Source: Gordonia sp. UBA5067 (GTDB lineage Bacteria > Actinomycetota > Actinomycetes > Mycobacteriales > Mycobacteriaceae). From it: a DNA stretch of 64,000 bases. The stretch lies in contig NZ_DIAX01000028.1 of NCBI RefSeq assembly GCF_002414845.1, forward strand, positions 32,456 through 96,455, in the 5' to 3' direction. Shown here one piece after another: positions 10,835 through 19,716 of this stretch. Below the pieces are notes generated by a model. It was not told where the DNA came from. It saw nothing but the letters and a program-made list of their open reading frames with translations, and ran no database searches. Within the stretch, counting starts at the first letter, position 1, and every line of letters begins with the position of its first letter. Position numbers and translations under genes: made by a program.

Positions 10835-11958
10835 GTCAGCGTTCATTGTCGGTCGTGGTGGCCGGTGGCGGCACGGCCGGCCACATTGAGCCGGCGATGG
10901 CCGTCGCCGACGCGGTTGCGGCGATCGACCCGGGCGCACGGATCACCGCGCTGGGCACCGCGAAGGGGCTGGAGACCACCATCGTGCCCGAGCGCGGATA
11001 TGATCTGCGGCTGATTCCGCCGGCCCCGCTGCCGCGGGAAATGGGGCTCGACCTTGTCCGCACCCCGGCCCGGCTGATGCGCTCGGTGCTGGCGACCCGC
11101 AAAGTCCTGGCCGAGGTCCAGGCCGATGTGGTGATTGGATTCGGTGGGTATGTCGCGCTGCCGGCGTATCTCGGCGCGCGCGGTCACCTGCGCAGGCGCA
11201 CCCGGATCCCGCTGGTGATTCACGAGGCCAACGCCAGTGCCGGGATCGCCAACAAGGTCGGGGCGCGGTGGGCCGACCGGGTGCTGGCCGCGACGCCGGA
11301 TTGTGGACTCCCCGGCGCCGAAGTCGTCGGGATCCCGGTCCGCGGCAGTCTGGCGGGTTTGGACCGAGGGGCCGCGCGTGCCAAGGCCCGCCATTATTTC
11401 GGTCTCGACGAGTCAGCGCCCACACTGCTCGTGTTCGGTGGATCGCAAGGCGCACTGCGGCTGAACGACGCCGTCACCGGTGCGTCCTGGGCGCTCGGGG
11501 AGGCGGGGATCGGCGTCCTGCATGCCTATGGGCCCAAGAATGAGATCTCCCCGGCGCGGCCCGCGGGCGCTCCGCCGTACATTGGCGTCGGCTACCTCAA
11601 GCGGATGGATTTGGCTTACGCCGCGGCCGATCTGGTGATCTGTCGGGCCGGTGCGATGACGGTGGCCGAGGTATCGGCGACGGGACTGCCGGCCGTCTAT
11701 GTTCCGCTTCCGCACGGCAATGGTGAGCAGGAGCTCAACGCTCTCCCCGTCGTCGATGCCGGCGGGGGGCTGTTGGTTCCCGACGGCGAGATGACGTCCG
11801 AATGGGTGGCTCGTGAGGTTCCCGCGCTGCTGGCCGATGCGCCGCGCCTGGCCCAGATGGCAGAGAAGGCGGCCGTGGGCGGGCACCGCGATGCCGCCAA
11901 TCGCGTCGCGGCGGTGGCCCTGGCACTCGCCGCCGCCCACCGCGGGGCAGACTTGTAG
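10831..11958 (+). CDS. murG: Lipid II synthase MurG (UDP-GlcNAc transferase)
   Basis: Peripheral membrane glycosyltransferase (GT-B fold, family GT28) that adds GlcNAc to lipid I. The N-terminal domain has the first glycine-rich loop GGGTAGH at residues 12-18; [19 protein letters not shown] and [12 protein letters not shown] follow, and the donor-binding region has [29 protein letters not shown] 10831 is selected because it overlaps the ftsW stop, has AGGG upstream and gives the expected short N-terminus; 19 in-frame codons upstream are inside ftsW. Length is 375 aa. Confidence 0.96.
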   Translation: MSQRSLSVVVAGGGTAGHIEPAMAVADAVAAIDPGARITALGTAKGLETTIVPERGYDLRLIPPAPLPREMGLDLVRTPARLMRSVLATRKVLAEVQADVVIGFGGYVALPAYLGARGHLRRRTRIPLVIHEANASAGIANKVGARWADRVLAATPDCGLPGAEVVGIPVRGSLAGLDRGAARAKARHYFGLDESAPTLLVFGGSQGALRLNDAVTGASWALGEAGIGVLHAYGPKNEISPARPAGAPPYIGVGYLKRMDLAYAAADLVICRAGAMTVAEVSATGLPAVYVPLPHGNGEQELNALPVVDAGGGLLVPDGEMTSEWVAREVPALLADAPRLAQMAEKAAVGGHRDAANRVAAVALALAAAHRGADL

Positions 11959-11983
11959 CCAGACGAGAGGACCGAGACGTTCA

Positions 11984-13459
11984 ATGGCGGAGATCGAATC
12001 GGCAGCATTGCCGGCACACCTGAAGCGGGTCCACATGGTTGGTATCGGCGGCGCCGGCATGTCCGGTCTGGCGCGCATCCTGCTGGCGCGGGGAGGCCAG
12101 GTTTCGGGGTCCGACGCCAAGGAGGGCCGCAGCGTCCTGGCGCTGCGCACGCGCGGAGCGGTAGTGGCCATCGGCCACGACCCGGCGGCCATCGATGCGC
12201 TGCCGGGCGGACCCACTGTCGTTGTGAGCACGCGAGCGGCGATCCCCGACTCGAACCCGGAACTGGTTGAGGCGCGCAGGCGCGGCATCGACGTGGTGAT
12301 GCGCCCGGCCGTGCTGGCGACGCTGATGGCGGGCTATCGAACGTTGCTTGTCGCCGGCACGCATGGGAAGACGTCGACGACGTCGATGGCGGTGGCCGCG
12401 CTCCAGCACTGTGGGGCGGACCCGTCTTTCGCAGTGGGCGGTGAGCTCAATGAATCGGGGACGAATGCCCATCACGGGAGTGGCGAGGTGTTCGTCGCCG
12501 AAGCCGACGAAAGCGACGGCTCGCTGCTGGAGTATCCCGCTTCGGTGGTCGTGATCACCAACATCGAAGCCGACCATCTCGACTTCTTCGGCAGCGTGGA
12601 TGCCTATGTCGCCGTCTTCGATGAGTTCGTCCGCGGAGTCGACCGGGGCGGTGTGGTGGTCGCCTGCGTCGACGACCCCGGCGTGCGCGCACTGCTGGAG
12701 CGGAGTGGTGACGCCCTGGCCGCCACCGGCGTGGCCGTGTGGGGCTACGGCCATCAATCCGGCGATTCGGCGGATCGGCCCGACCACCTGTTGGCCGAGT
12801 TGGTGGAGTTCACCAGCGATCCCACGGGGGGCCGTAGCCGGGTGCGGCTGCACCCGCCACTCGTCGACGAGGCCGTCGAGTTGACGCTGGTCACCCCGAT
12901 GCCGGGAGTCCACATGGCCCTCAACGCGCTGGCCGCCGTCCTGGCCGACTTTGCGGTCGTGGATAAGTCGATCCCGCTGACTGCGGTGGCGGCCGGAATC
13001 GCCGAGTTTTCCGGGGTCCGGCGAAGGTTCGAATACCGTGGCAGCGCGGGCGGGGTCCGGGTCTACGACGACTACGCCCACCACCCGACGGAAGTTCGCG
13101 CAGTGTTGTCGGCCGCGCGCGCCGCGGCAGGCGGCGGGCGGGTGATCGCGGTGTTCCAGCCACACCTGTATTCCCGAACGCTGGAGTTCGCCGGGGACTT
13201 CGCCGGCGCGCTCGACCTCGCGGACGAAGCGGTTGTCGCCGAGGTGTTCGGCGCACGGGAAGAGCCGATGCCGGGGGTGAGTGGTCGATTGATCACCGAG
13301 CAGATGACTGGCCCGGCACAGTTCGTGCCCGATATGTCTGACCTGGTTCCGGCCGTCGCGGCGATCGCCAAACCCGGCGACCTCGTTCTTACGCTGGGGG
13401 CGGGCGATATCACGATGCAGGGTCCGGAGATACTCGCGGCGCTGGGCGGCCGGGGGTGA
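11984..13459 (+). CDS. murC: UDP-MurNAc:L-alanine ligase MurC
   Basis: First Mur ligase of the stem-peptide pathway, adding L-alanine to UDP-MurNAc. The UDP-binding loop [13 protein letters not shown] lies near residues 18-30, the ATPase P-loop GTHGKTSTT at 125-133, and [22 protein letters not shown] and [11 protein letters not shown] downstream. The start at 11984 gives [20 protein letters not shown], with GAGAGGACC upstream; the longer frame from 11813 runs through the end of murG. Length is 491 aa. The stop overlaps the ftsQ GTG start by 4 bp. Confidence 0.96.
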   Translation: MAEIESAALPAHLKRVHMVGIGGAGMSGLARILLARGGQVSGSDAKEGRSVLALRTRGAVVAIGHDPAAIDALPGGPTVVVSTRAAIPDSNPELVEARRRGIDVVMRPAVLATLMAGYRTLLVAGTHGKTSTTSMAVAALQHCGADPSFAVGGELNESGTNAHHGSGEVFVAEADESDGSLLEYPASVVVITNIEADHLDFFGSVDAYVAVFDEFVRGVDRGGVVVACVDDPGVRALLERSGDALAATGVAVWGYGHQSGDSADRPDHLLAELVEFTSDPTGGRSRVRLHPPLVDEAVELTLVTPMPGVHMALNALAAVLADFAVVDKSIPLTAVAAGIAEFSGVRRRFEYRGSAGGVRVYDDYAHHPTEVRAVLSAARAAAGGGRVIAVFQPHLYSRTLEFAGDFAGALDLADEAVVAEVFGAREEPMPGVSGRLITEQMTGPAQFVPDMSDLVPAVAAIAKPGDLVLTLGAGDITMQGPEILAALGGRG

Positions 13460-14148
13460 GTCCTGCCCGTCGCTGGCCGGTCGTCGTGGCGGTGGTCGCG
13501 CTGGTGGCAGGACTGGCGGCAGTCGCGTACTTCACCCCGCTGATGTCGGTCCGCGCCGTGTCGGTCCACGGACTCGAGTCGGGGTCGACGTTGACCGCGG
13601 ACCAGGTGGTGGCGGCCGCGCAGGTCCCCAAGGGGCGCCCGTTGCTCCAGGTCAACACGGCGCAGGCGGCCCACCGGGTGGCCGCGATCGCGGCGGTGGA
13701 GACGGCTCGGGTTAGGCGGCAATACCCGTCGGCGATCGAGGTGATCGTTGTCGAGCGCAGGCCGGTCGTACGGGTGGAGACCGATCGCGCGGTCCACGTG
13801 CTTGACCGCCTCGGCGTGTCGTATCGGCACTATGATCGGGGGGTTGCGGTGCCCCCCGGCGTGGCCGGGCTGCCGCTGTTGTCGACGCCCAGCCCGGGGC
13901 CGACGGACCCGGCGACGACAGCGGCGCTGGGTGTTGTCGCAGGCCTTCCGCCGGACTTGCGGGCCTCGGTGGTTGCGGTGGAGGCCCAATCGCCGGTAGA
14001 TCTGAGTTTCCGGCTGAAGAACGGGGCCACCGTGGTGTGGGGTGACTCGACGCGTGCCGACGACAAGGCCGTCGCGTGGCGGGCCATCATTACCCGCCGG
14101 GGAACCCTCTATAACGTATCGAGCCCTGACTACCCGTCGTACCGCTAG
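13456..14148 (+). CDS. ftsQ: Divisome protein FtsQ (POTRA domain)
   Basis: Bitopic division protein that recruits FtsL-type partners. It has a very short cytoplasmic tail (MSPARR), one membrane segment at about residues 7-26, a POTRA domain at about 30-100 ([11 protein letters not shown]...[25 protein letters not shown]) and a C-terminal beta domain ending [12 protein letters not shown]. At 230 aa it is compact because it lacks the long cytoplasmic region seen in some mycobacterial FtsQ proteins. GTG 13456 overlaps the murC stop. It closes the first dcw transcription block; 220 bp separate it from ftsZ. Confidence 0.9.
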   Translation: MSPARRWPVVVAVVALVAGLAAVAYFTPLMSVRAVSVHGLESGSTLTADQVVAAAQVPKGRPLLQVNTAQAAHRVAAIAAVETARVRRQYPSAIEVIVVERRPVVRVETDRAVHVLDRLGVSYRHYDRGVAVPPGVAGLPLLSTPSPGPTDPATTAALGVVAGLPPDLRASVVAVEAQSPVDLSFRLKNGATVVWGDSTRADDKAVAWRAIITRRGTLYNVSSPDYPSYR

Positions 14149-14308
14149 GGGATCGGGCACATCGGACGCCGCATTCCTGGTGCACGTCACTGAACAGGCG
14201 TGGAGGGTGTGACGGGAGTTAATCGGTGAGAGAAGTTTGCGACACGCCGCGGCGATGCTGGCCCGGGCACGCGGCAGTGCCTAGCGTGGCCCAGTGAAAG
14301 TTCAGTAC

Positions 14309-14346
14309 TTGACATAACTCTACATCTATGGTTCAGGTTTAGAGTT
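14309..14346 (+). promoter_or_regulatory. ftsZ upstream element: TTGACA box and 7-bp inverted repeat
   Basis: The 220-bp ftsQ-ftsZ gap is locally AT-rich here. A perfect TTGACA lies at 14309-14314. AACTCTA at 14316-14322 is the exact inverted partner of TAGAGTT at 14340-14346, with 17 bp between and a T-run after it. TATGGT (14327-14332) and TAGAGT (14340-14345) both fit TANNNT, but neither is 16-18 bp from the TTGACA, so the core promoter is not certain. The block most likely supplies extra ftsZ transcription independent of upstream dcw genes. Confidence 0.5.
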
Positions 14347-14368
14347 TTTCCTAGAAGGGCGAGTCGTC

Positions 14369-15523
14369 ATGACGCCACCGCACAACTACCTCGCCGTGAT
14401 CAAAGTCGTCGGCATCGGCGGTGGTGGCGTCAACGCCGTCAACCGGATGATCGAGCAGGGTCTCAAGGGCGTCGAGTTCATCGCCATCAACACGGACGCG
14501 CAGGCACTGCTGATGAGTGATGCCGACGTGAAGCTCGACGTCGGCCGTGACTCGACGCGGGGGCTGGGTGCCGGCGCCGATCCCGAGGTGGGTCGCCGGG
14601 CGACCGAGGACAACCGAGACGATATCGAGGAGCTCCTCAAGGGCGCCGACATGGTCTTCGTGACCGCAGGAGAGGGCGGCGGCACCGGGACGGGCGGTGC
14701 GCCGGTGGTGGCGTCGATCGCCCGCAAACTCGGAGCGCTGACGGTCGGTGTCGTCACCCGCCCCTTCGCGTTCGAGGGCAAGCGGCGCAGTGGTCAGGCC
14801 GACGCCGGGATCACGTCGCTGCGGGAGTCCTGCGACACCCTGATCGTCATCCCCAACGACCGGTTGCTGCAGCTCGGCGACGCGAACGTGAGTCTGATGG
14901 ACGCGTTCCGTAGTGCCGATGAGGTGCTCCTCAACGGTGTCCAGGGCATCACCGATCTGATCACCACACCGGGCCTCATCAATGTGGACTTCGCCGATGT
15001 CAAAGGCGTGATGAGCGATGCCGGCAGCGCGTTGATGGGCATCGGGTCGGCACGCGGCGAGGAGCGTGCCAAGAAGGCGGCCGAGCTTGCGATCAACTCA
15101 CCTCTGCTCGAGGCCTCCATGGAGGGTGCGCGCGGCGTGCTGATCTCGATCGCGGGCGGGTCAGACCTCGGTCTGTTCGAGATCCACAACGCGGCGACTC
15201 AAGTCCAGGAGGCCGCCCACGAGGACGCGAACATCATCTTCGGCACCGTGATCGACGACAACCTCGGTGACGAGGTGCGCGTCACAGTGATCGCGGCCGG
15301 GTTCGACGGCGGCGCACCGCGTCGGCGCACCGATGCTCCGGCGGTTGGGCATACCGGCGTCGCCGCCGGTCAGGCCGGGAAGGTCAACTCGCCCGCTGTG
15401 GGGGAGTCGATCTTCAGTGGCGGGTTCGACGCCAATCCGGCGGTCCAGCGCAGCGACGAGATGCGCCCCAATGCGGTGCGCCTCGACGACGACGACGTCG
15501 ATGTCCCCGACTTCATGAAGTGA
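14369..15523 (+). CDS. ftsZ: Tubulin-like cell division GTPase FtsZ
   Basis: Forms the Z-ring scaffold for division. The N-terminal GTPase domain has [14 protein letters not shown] and the tubulin T-loop GGGTGTG at residues 103-109; NDRLL, the T7-loop region [22 protein letters not shown] and the activation domain follow. A variable linker (about 310-370) leads to the C-terminal peptide [10 protein letters not shown] that binds SepF and FtsW in actinobacteria. Length is 384 aa. The start is ATG 14369, with AGAAGGGCGAG upstream. The stop shares one base with the pgeF ATG (TGATG). Confidence 0.97.
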   Translation: MTPPHNYLAVIKVVGIGGGGVNAVNRMIEQGLKGVEFIAINTDAQALLMSDADVKLDVGRDSTRGLGAGADPEVGRRATEDNRDDIEELLKGADMVFVTAGEGGGTGTGGAPVVASIARKLGALTVGVVTRPFAFEGKRRSGQADAGITSLRESCDTLIVIPNDRLLQLGDANVSLMDAFRSADEVLLNGVQGITDLITTPGLINVDFADVKGVMSDAGSALMGIGSARGEERAKKAAELAINSPLLEASMEGARGVLISIAGGSDLGLFEIHNAATQVQEAAHEDANIIFGTVIDDNLGDEVRVTVIAAGFDGGAPRRRTDAPAVGHTGVAAGQAGKVNSPAVGESIFSGGFDANPAVQRSDEMRPNAVRLDDDDVDVPDFMK

Positions 15524-16233
15524 TGGGAGTCGTTCGCCGGGTGGTGACCACCCGGGAGGGGGGCGTATCGGTTGCGCCGTACGACTCATTCAACCTGGGC
15601 GACCACGTGGGTGACGATCCGCAGGCGGTCGCGGCCAATCGCTCCCGCCTGGCCCGGCACGTGGGCCTGCCCGATGAGCGGGTGGTGTGGATGGAGCAGA
15701 TCCACAGCCCGACGATCACCGTCGTCGACGGGCCCGTCGACGGGCCCGTGCCGGCGACCGACGGATTGGTCACCGCAGCCCCGAATCTGGCACTGGCGGT
15801 GCTGACCGCCGACTGTGTGCCGGTGCTACTCAGCGACGATGAGGCCGGGGTGATTGGTGCGGTGCACGCGGGCCGGATCGGGGCCCGCAACGGCATTGTG
15901 GCCGAAGCGCTGCGCGTCATGGTCGGACTGGGCGCCGATCCGGCGCGGATCAGCGCACTCCTGGGGCCGGCCGCGTCCGGACACTTGTACGAAGTGCCGC
16001 CGGACATGGCGCGCGACGTGGAGGCGCGGCTGCCGGGGAGCATGTGCCGCACCGGCGCCAATACGATCGGGCTCGACCTGCGGGCCGGAATCACGCGACA
16101 ACTCGCTGCAGCCGGGGTCACCGCGATCGCCGTTGACCCTCGGTGCACGATTGCCGATGAGCGGCTGTTCAGTCATCGCCGGGGTGCGCCAACCGGACGG
16201 TTGGCGTCAGTGATCTGGCGGGAGGCGCACTGA
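15523..16233 (+). CDS. pgeF: Peptidoglycan editing factor PgeF (YfiH/RlmL-laccase-like domain)
   Basis: Member of the multicopper-oxidase-like YfiH family, reported to remove wrongly made muropeptide precursors and to have purine-nucleoside-related activities. The metal-site residues are visible: H61 (EQIHS), C98 (TADCVP) and H115 (GAVHAG). Length is 236 aa. I start at ATG 15523, overlapping the ftsZ stop; a GTG one codon earlier is possible. Codons 68-75 contain an in-frame duplication (VDGP twice, a 12-bp repeat at about 15724-15747). In most relatives yggS follows; here it is missing. Confidence 0.92.
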   Translation: MGVVRRVVTTREGGVSVAPYDSFNLGDHVGDDPQAVAANRSRLARHVGLPDERVVWMEQIHSPTITVVDGPVDGPVPATDGLVTAAPNLALAVLTADCVPVLLSDDEAGVIGAVHAGRIGARNGIVAEALRVMVGLGADPARISALLGPAASGHLYEVPPDMARDVEARLPGSMCRTGANTIGLDLRAGITRQLAAAGVTAIAVDPRCTIADERLFSHRRGAPTGRLASVIWREAH

Positions 16234-16340
16234 TGGAATTGCTTGCGTGTCGTGCCGGGCGGGGGCCAGTGGCGAGGGCTACGGTAGGCAACAACAACAG
16301 ATCACTTTGGTCACACGAGAAACATCAATCACAATCGTGA
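16233..16340 (+). pseudogene. 35-codon ORF in the yggS slot, possible remnant
   Basis: In Mycobacteriales yggS (PLP homeostasis protein) normally lies between pgeF and sepF. Here only a 35-codon frame is present, starting with an ATG that overlaps the pgeF stop as TGATG. Its first residues, LACRAGRGPVARATV, loosely recall the early YggS segment A-C-x-x-A-G-R-x-P-x-x-V; the rest does not. The similarity is short and may be chance. The frame is followed directly by sepF's leader, and a candidate sepF -10 lies within it. Confidence 0.2.
16280..16285 (+). promoter_or_regulatory. Candidate sepF -10 element
   Basis: TACGGT matches TANNNT in the 144-bp pgeF-sepF gap, which is more AT-rich than its surroundings between 16285 and 16340. 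It would give a leader of about 85 nt for sepF. No convincing -35 is seen. This is the only obvious promoter candidate there. Confidence 0.3.
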
Positions 16341-16377
16341 CGCGGACCGTCGTCGCCGACCAACAGAGAGGCCCGAG

Positions 16378-17133
16378 ATGACCACGATGCAGAAGTTCAA
16401 GGCCTATTTCGGCATGGTTCCGCCGAGCGAGTACGAGGACGACTACCTCGATGACGGGACCGGAGCGGTGCGCCGGGTGCGTGGACGTGGCGACTACGAC
16501 GATCGGTACCGCCAGGACTCCTACCGCGACGGTGGTGGCTACGGCGATTCCTACGGTGACGAACCCTATGGCGCTGATGGGTTCGGCGGCAATCAGCACC
16601 ATGCTGGCCGCTACGGAGACGAAGGCGACCTGCGCCGCGAGCGAATGCGCACGTCGAGTCGCTACGACGAGGACGAGCGAGACTACGCCGCCGTCGGCAA
16701 CGGCGGATATGTCTACACCGGTGCAACGCGGGGCGAGCCGCGCGGCGCTGCCCGGCTCGAGCCCTTGCAGCGTTCGGCCGGCGCGACGCTGCGCGCGGTG
16801 GGGGCATCGGCGGCAGCGGGTCACGACGCCGATTTGGACGGGGTGGGCGGCGACGGACAGAAGATCACCACGCTGCGCCCGTCGAGTTACAGCGAGGCCC
16901 GCACAATCGGCGAGCGGTTTCGCAACGGCAACCCGGTGATCATGGACCTGGTGGATATGAGCAACGCCGATGCCAAGCGCCTCGTCGACTTCGCCGCGGG
17001 CCTCGCCTTCGCATTGCGCGGCTCCTTCGACAAGGTTGCGACGAAGGTCTTTCTGCTGGCACCAGCCGATATCGACGTCTCGCCGGAGGACCGTCGACGG
17101 ATCGCCGAGACCGGCTTCTACAGTCACTCCTAA
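16378..17133 (+). CDS. sepF: FtsZ membrane anchor SepF
   Basis: Links FtsZ to the membrane in bacteria without FtsA. The N-terminal amphipathic helix region (MTTMQKFKAYFGMV) is followed by a long acidic, Tyr/Gly-rich linker (about residues 17-155) and the SepF core at about 160-245, with TLRPSSYSEARTIGERFR, VIMDLVDMSNADAKRLVDFAAGL and KVFLLAP. Length (251 aa) is similar to mycobacterial SepF. ATG 16378 has AGAGAGG upstream. It lies in the ftsZ-pgeF-sepF-yggT-wag31 cluster. Confidence 0.95.
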   Translation: MTTMQKFKAYFGMVPPSEYEDDYLDDGTGAVRRVRGRGDYDDRYRQDSYRDGGGYGDSYGDEPYGADGFGGNQHHAGRYGDEGDLRRERMRTSSRYDEDERDYAAVGNGGYVYTGATRGEPRGAARLEPLQRSAGATLRAVGASAAAGHDADLDGVGGDGQKITTLRPSSYSEARTIGERFRNGNPVIMDLVDMSNADAKRLVDFAAGLAFALRGSFDKVATKVFLLAPADIDVSPEDRRRIAETGFYSHS

Positions 17134-17190
17134 TCGCGCCGCACCGACCCCGGAAGTGTCCCGGCGGCGGATTTGCGGCAGAGTGTCCCT

Positions 17191-17484
17191 GTGACCGTTT
17201 TCCTCACCGTCGTCGGCTATCTGCTCTGGGTGTACTGGATGCTGCTGCTCGCGCGACTGATACTCGAGCTGGTGCGCTCCTTCGCCCGAGACTGGCGGCC
17301 CAAGGGGGCCGTCGTCGTCGTCGTAGAAGTGATCTTCACCCTCACAGATCCGCCGATTAAATTGCTGCGCCGGGTGATTCCACCGCTCAACATCGGTGCG
17401 GTGCGGCTGGATTTGTCGCTGATGATCGCCCTTATTGTGGTGCTGATCGCCCGGCAGATCGTGATGGGCCTGGCTGCGGGCTGA
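17191..17484 (+). CDS. yggT: YggT-family membrane protein
   Basis: Small two-helix membrane protein (97 aa) conserved between sepF and wag31 in actinobacteria. Membrane segments cover about residues 4-28 and 72-95, separated by the typical YggT loop with LTDPPIKLLRRVIPPLNIGAVRLDLS. Its molecular role is unsettled; the position suggests a part in growth or division at the pole. GTG 17191 is preferred over an in-frame TTG at 17173 because the family begins just before the first membrane helix. Confidence 0.88.
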   Translation: MTVFLTVVGYLLWVYWMLLLARLILELVRSFARDWRPKGAVVVVVEVIFTLTDPPIKLLRRVIPPLNIGAVRLDLSLMIALIVVLIARQIVMGLAAG

Positions 17485-17735
17485 ACGGGCTAACCCACTG
17501 GTCGGAATGAGATTGGACTAGGGTGGCTAGGGACGCAATGTCAATGTCAGGCGACCGTTGTGTTGCGAGACCATCTCGGGCCGGTGCGACCAGCGGGAGG
17601 TTTGTGACAGGATGGTGCGCTAGTGGCAGGACTGCCAGTTGTTGATGGAGCGTCGTGAGAGACGTTCGATGGGCAACAGCCACGAGGACGTTGAGGCGAG
17701 ACTCGCCTTCGACACGGATGTAAGGGGAATGAGCC
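17485..17735 (+). promoter_or_regulatory. 251-bp upstream region of wag31
   Basis: This gap contains no convincing gene. TAGGGT at 17519-17524 fits the -10 consensus and would give a leader of about 200 nt; a second candidate region lies around 17600-17622 (TTGTGAC followed by GCTAGT). AAGGGGAA at 17722-17729 is the Shine-Dalgarno sequence of wag31, 6 nt before the ATG. Long untranslated leaders fit a highly expressed scaffold gene, but the transcription start cannot be fixed by eye. Confidence 0.35.
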
Positions 17736-18527
17736 ATGCGGTTGACACCGGCTGATGTGCACAATGTCGCGTTCAGTAAACCGCCAATCGGCAAGCGCGG
17801 TTACAACGAGGACGAGGTCGATCAGTTCCTAGACTTCGTCGGGGCAGAACTCGCCCGACTCATCAGCGAGAACAACGAGCTCTCCACGCGCGTGGAGGAG
17901 CTCGAGTCTGAGGTCGCGCACGCCCGGGCCGCTGGTGGTCCCGCCCCCGTCCAGGCCCCGCTCGCCCCCGCGCCGGTCCCGGTCTATGCTGCCCCGGAGC
18001 CGCCGCGGCCCGCCGTGGTCAGTGACGACGACGCCAATGCCCGCGCAGCCCGGGTCCTCGCGCTCGCGCAGGACACGGCCGACCGGCTCACCGCCACGGC
18101 CCGGACGGAGTCGGAAAGCGTACTGGGCGACGCGCGCAATCGTGCCGACGCCATCGTCGCCGACGCGCAGGCTAAAGCCGACGGAATCTTCGTCGATGCC
18201 CGGCAGCGCGCCGAAGCCATCCTGGCCGATGCACAAACCCGCTCGGAGGCTCAGTTGCGCCAGGCTGCCGAGCGTGCGGATGCGATGGAAGCCGATGCGC
18301 AGCGCAAACACAGCGAATTCCAGGCGATGTTCAGCCAGCAGCGCGGACTGCTTGAGGGGCGTATTGAGCAACTCAAGACCTATGAACGCGAGTATCGGAC
18401 CCGGCTGAAGACCTACCTGGAGTCGCAGCTGGAGGAACTTGACCAGCGCGGGAGTGCCGCGCCGGTCGATGGTGGTCGTGAGGCTATCGCCGATTCCGGG
18501 GGCTACCCGGGCAACGAGTTGGGCTGA
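17736..18527 (+). CDS. wag31: Polar growth scaffold Wag31 (DivIVA)
   Basis: Coiled-coil protein that marks the cell pole and organises tip growth in mycolic-acid bacteria. The N-terminal DivIVA domain (residues 1-65) has [33 protein letters not shown] in typical form. A Pro/Ala-rich linker covers about 70-100, and a long Ala/Arg/Glu heptad region (about 100-235, with repeats such as [20 protein letters not shown]) forms the oligomerising coiled coil. The end is Gly-rich. Length is 263 aa, close to M. tuberculosis Wag31. It is followed after 22 bp by a small-membrane-protein gene found at the same place in mycobacteria. Confidence 0.96.
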   Translation: MRLTPADVHNVAFSKPPIGKRGYNEDEVDQFLDFVGAELARLISENNELSTRVEELESEVAHARAAGGPAPVQAPLAPAPVPVYAAPEPPRPAVVSDDDANARAARVLALAQDTADRLTATARTESESVLGDARNRADAIVADAQAKADGIFVDARQRAEAILADAQTRSEAQLRQAAERADAMEADAQRKHSEFQAMFSQQRGLLEGRIEQLKTYEREYRTRLKTYLESQLEELDQRGSAAPVDGGREAIADSGGYPGNELG

Positions 18528-18549
18528 CGCCGATCGGGGGGTGTGAACC

Positions 18550-19476
18550 ATGTTGAGTGCTGCCATTGTCGCCGCTGTCGCGGCGTTCGGACTGCTGGTC
18601 GCCGGATTGGTGACCGGGCAGGTGTGGCTGGCGATCGCCTGTGTGGTCGCCGCCGTGATCGGACTGGTCCTGTTGGTGATCGACCTCCGCCGGGGTGCCC
18701 GCCAAACCGCGCTGGAGGACGCGCCGACTACCGGCGCCTTTCTCGGTGAGGACGTCGATGCCTTCGTCGCCCAGCGCGAGGCCCAGCGCGAGGCGCGGCG
18801 CGAGGCCGGCACCGGCGGGATGTCCCTCGGACGGGTGGCCGCGGTCGGCGGATTCCGCGAGGCGGAGCCGGACTTCACCGGTCCGCTCAACCTCGCCGGG
18901 CTCGCGCAGCCGGGTGCAGCTGCGCCAGCGGGCGACCGGCCCATGGGTCGGCCATCCCAACCGCCGATGATGGCTCCCGCCCCGGCCCAGTCGGCCCCGG
19001 CCCAGTCGGCCCCGGCCCAGTCGGCCCCGGCCCAGTCGGCCCCGGCCCAGTCGGCCCCGGCCCAGTCGGCCCCGGCCCAGTCGGCCCCGATCACCGGACC
19101 GTCTTTCACCCTGCCGACGGTGTCCGCACCCCGCCGGCCGCCCGCCGACACCGGGAGCGGGGCGATTCGGACTGGTCCGGGGCACCGCCGCGTCGGTAAT
19201 CTGCACGACTACGTCGCCTCGACCGGGTCCGTTCCGCGGGTTGAGGCCAGCGGAACGATTCCCGCCGACAACAGCGAGCCAGGCACGATTCGTTGGGAGT
19301 CCTCGATTCCGCCTGCCGGGTCAGCGCTGGTGTCCGACCAGTCACGGGAAGCTATTCGGCATGTCAACGACCTTCCGCCGACGCCGCCGACACCGCGGCG
19401 GGCCCGGCGTGACGAGCCGCCGCGGGCCAAGCCGATCGACCCGCTGGATCCCAATTGGCGTCCGCCGCGCGACTGA
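18550..19476 (+). CDS. Two-helix membrane protein with APAQS repeat tail (Rv2144c-position)
   Basis: The first 47 residues form two membrane helices (MLSAAIVAAVAAFGLLVAGL and VWLAIACVVAAVIGLVLLVI), like the short membrane protein next to wag31 in M. tuberculosis (Rv2144c). Unlike that protein, a cytoplasmic tail of about 260 residues follows: an acidic/basic helix (DVDAFVAQREAQREARREA), a Pro/Ala/Gln tract with seven perfect repeats of AQSAP-type pentapeptide, and a C-terminal Pro/Arg-rich region ending near PLDPNWRPPRD. Function unknown. The gene ends just before the predicted ileS promoter. Confidence 0.75.
   Translation: MLSAAIVAAVAAFGLLVAGLVTGQVWLAIACVVAAVIGLVLLVIDLRRGARQTALEDAPTTGAFLGEDVDAFVAQREAQREARREAGTGGMSLGRVAAVGGFREAEPDFTGPLNLAGLAQPGAAAPAGDRPMGRPSQPPMMAPAPAQSAPAQSAPAQSAPAQSAPAQSAPAQSAPAQSAPITGPSFTLPTVSAPRRPPADTGSGAIRTGPGHRRVGNLHDYVASTGSVPRVEASGTIPADNSEPGTIRWESSIPPAGSALVSDQSREAIRHVNDLPPTPPTPRRARRDEPPRAKPIDPLDPNWRPPRD
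18981..19085 (+). repeat. Seven perfect 15-bp tandem repeats (VNTR-like)
   Basis: The unit cccggcccagtcggc is repeated seven times head to tail without a single mismatch, in frame, coding for a Pro-Ala-Gln-Ser-Ala cycle. Identity at silent positions suggests recent expansion by slippage. On the opposite strand the same repeat reads Gly-Ala-Asp-Trp-Ala in a long spurious open frame. Confidence 0.97.
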
Positions 19477-19477
19477 C

Positions 19478-19483
19478 TAGACT
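19478..19483 (+). promoter_or_regulatory. Candidate -10 of the ileS T-box transcript
   Basis: TAGACT fits TANNNT and sits directly after the stop of the preceding gene (19476). Transcription would begin near 19490, just ahead of the first T-box stem, matching the compact 5' end of actinobacterial T-box leaders. Confidence 0.45.
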
Positions 19484-19489
19484 GTCGAC

Positions 19490-19716
19490 TGCGTCGATCC
19501 GGCAATCACCGGGGAGCACTCGGAAGAACAGGGGCGCCGCCCTCGGCGGCGACCCAGAGTAGAACCGAGCGGGTCTGGGCCCGTCATAGCCCGACTGAAA
19601 GAGTGGCCGTTGCACCGCCCGCCGGGCGCCGCGATCGGCAAGCGGGGTGGTACCGCGACGACCGGCCTCATGGCCGACGGCGTCCCCGTGCTGGTGAACG
19701 AGCACGGAGGTACTGC
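19490..19716 (+). promoter_or_regulatory. T-box riboswitch of ileS (translational, ultrashort stem I)
   Basis: Senses uncharged tRNA-Ile. The short stem CCGG/CCGG at 19499-19502 and 19509-19512 closes a six-base loop, CAATCA, exposing the isoleucine codon ATC (19505-19507) as specifier. The downstream conserved AGTAGAACCGAGCGGGT segment precedes the T-box core GGGGTGGTACCGCG (19644-19657), whose TGGT (19648-19651) can pair with the tRNA ACCA end. At the 3' end CCCCGTGCT (19684-19692) can pair with AGCACGGAGG (19701-19710), hiding the Shine-Dalgarno GGAGG. No terminator with a T-run is present, so control should be at translation initiation, as known for actinobacterial ileS T-boxes. Confidence 0.92.

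Noticed and set aside
15724..15747. 12-bp direct repeat in pgeF
   Set aside because: Two copies only (VDGP twice) in a loop; likely a trivial duplication, recorded under pgeF.
18981..19085. CRISPR-like array
   Set aside because: The 15-bp units are contiguous with no spacers and are in frame within a protein gene.
17829..19151. Long minus-strand frame (440 codons) with Gly-Ala-Asp-Trp-Ala repeats
   Set aside because: It is antisense to wag31 and the repeat-bearing membrane gene, has no family similarity, and exists because high GC at third codon positions and the 15-bp repeat suppress stops.
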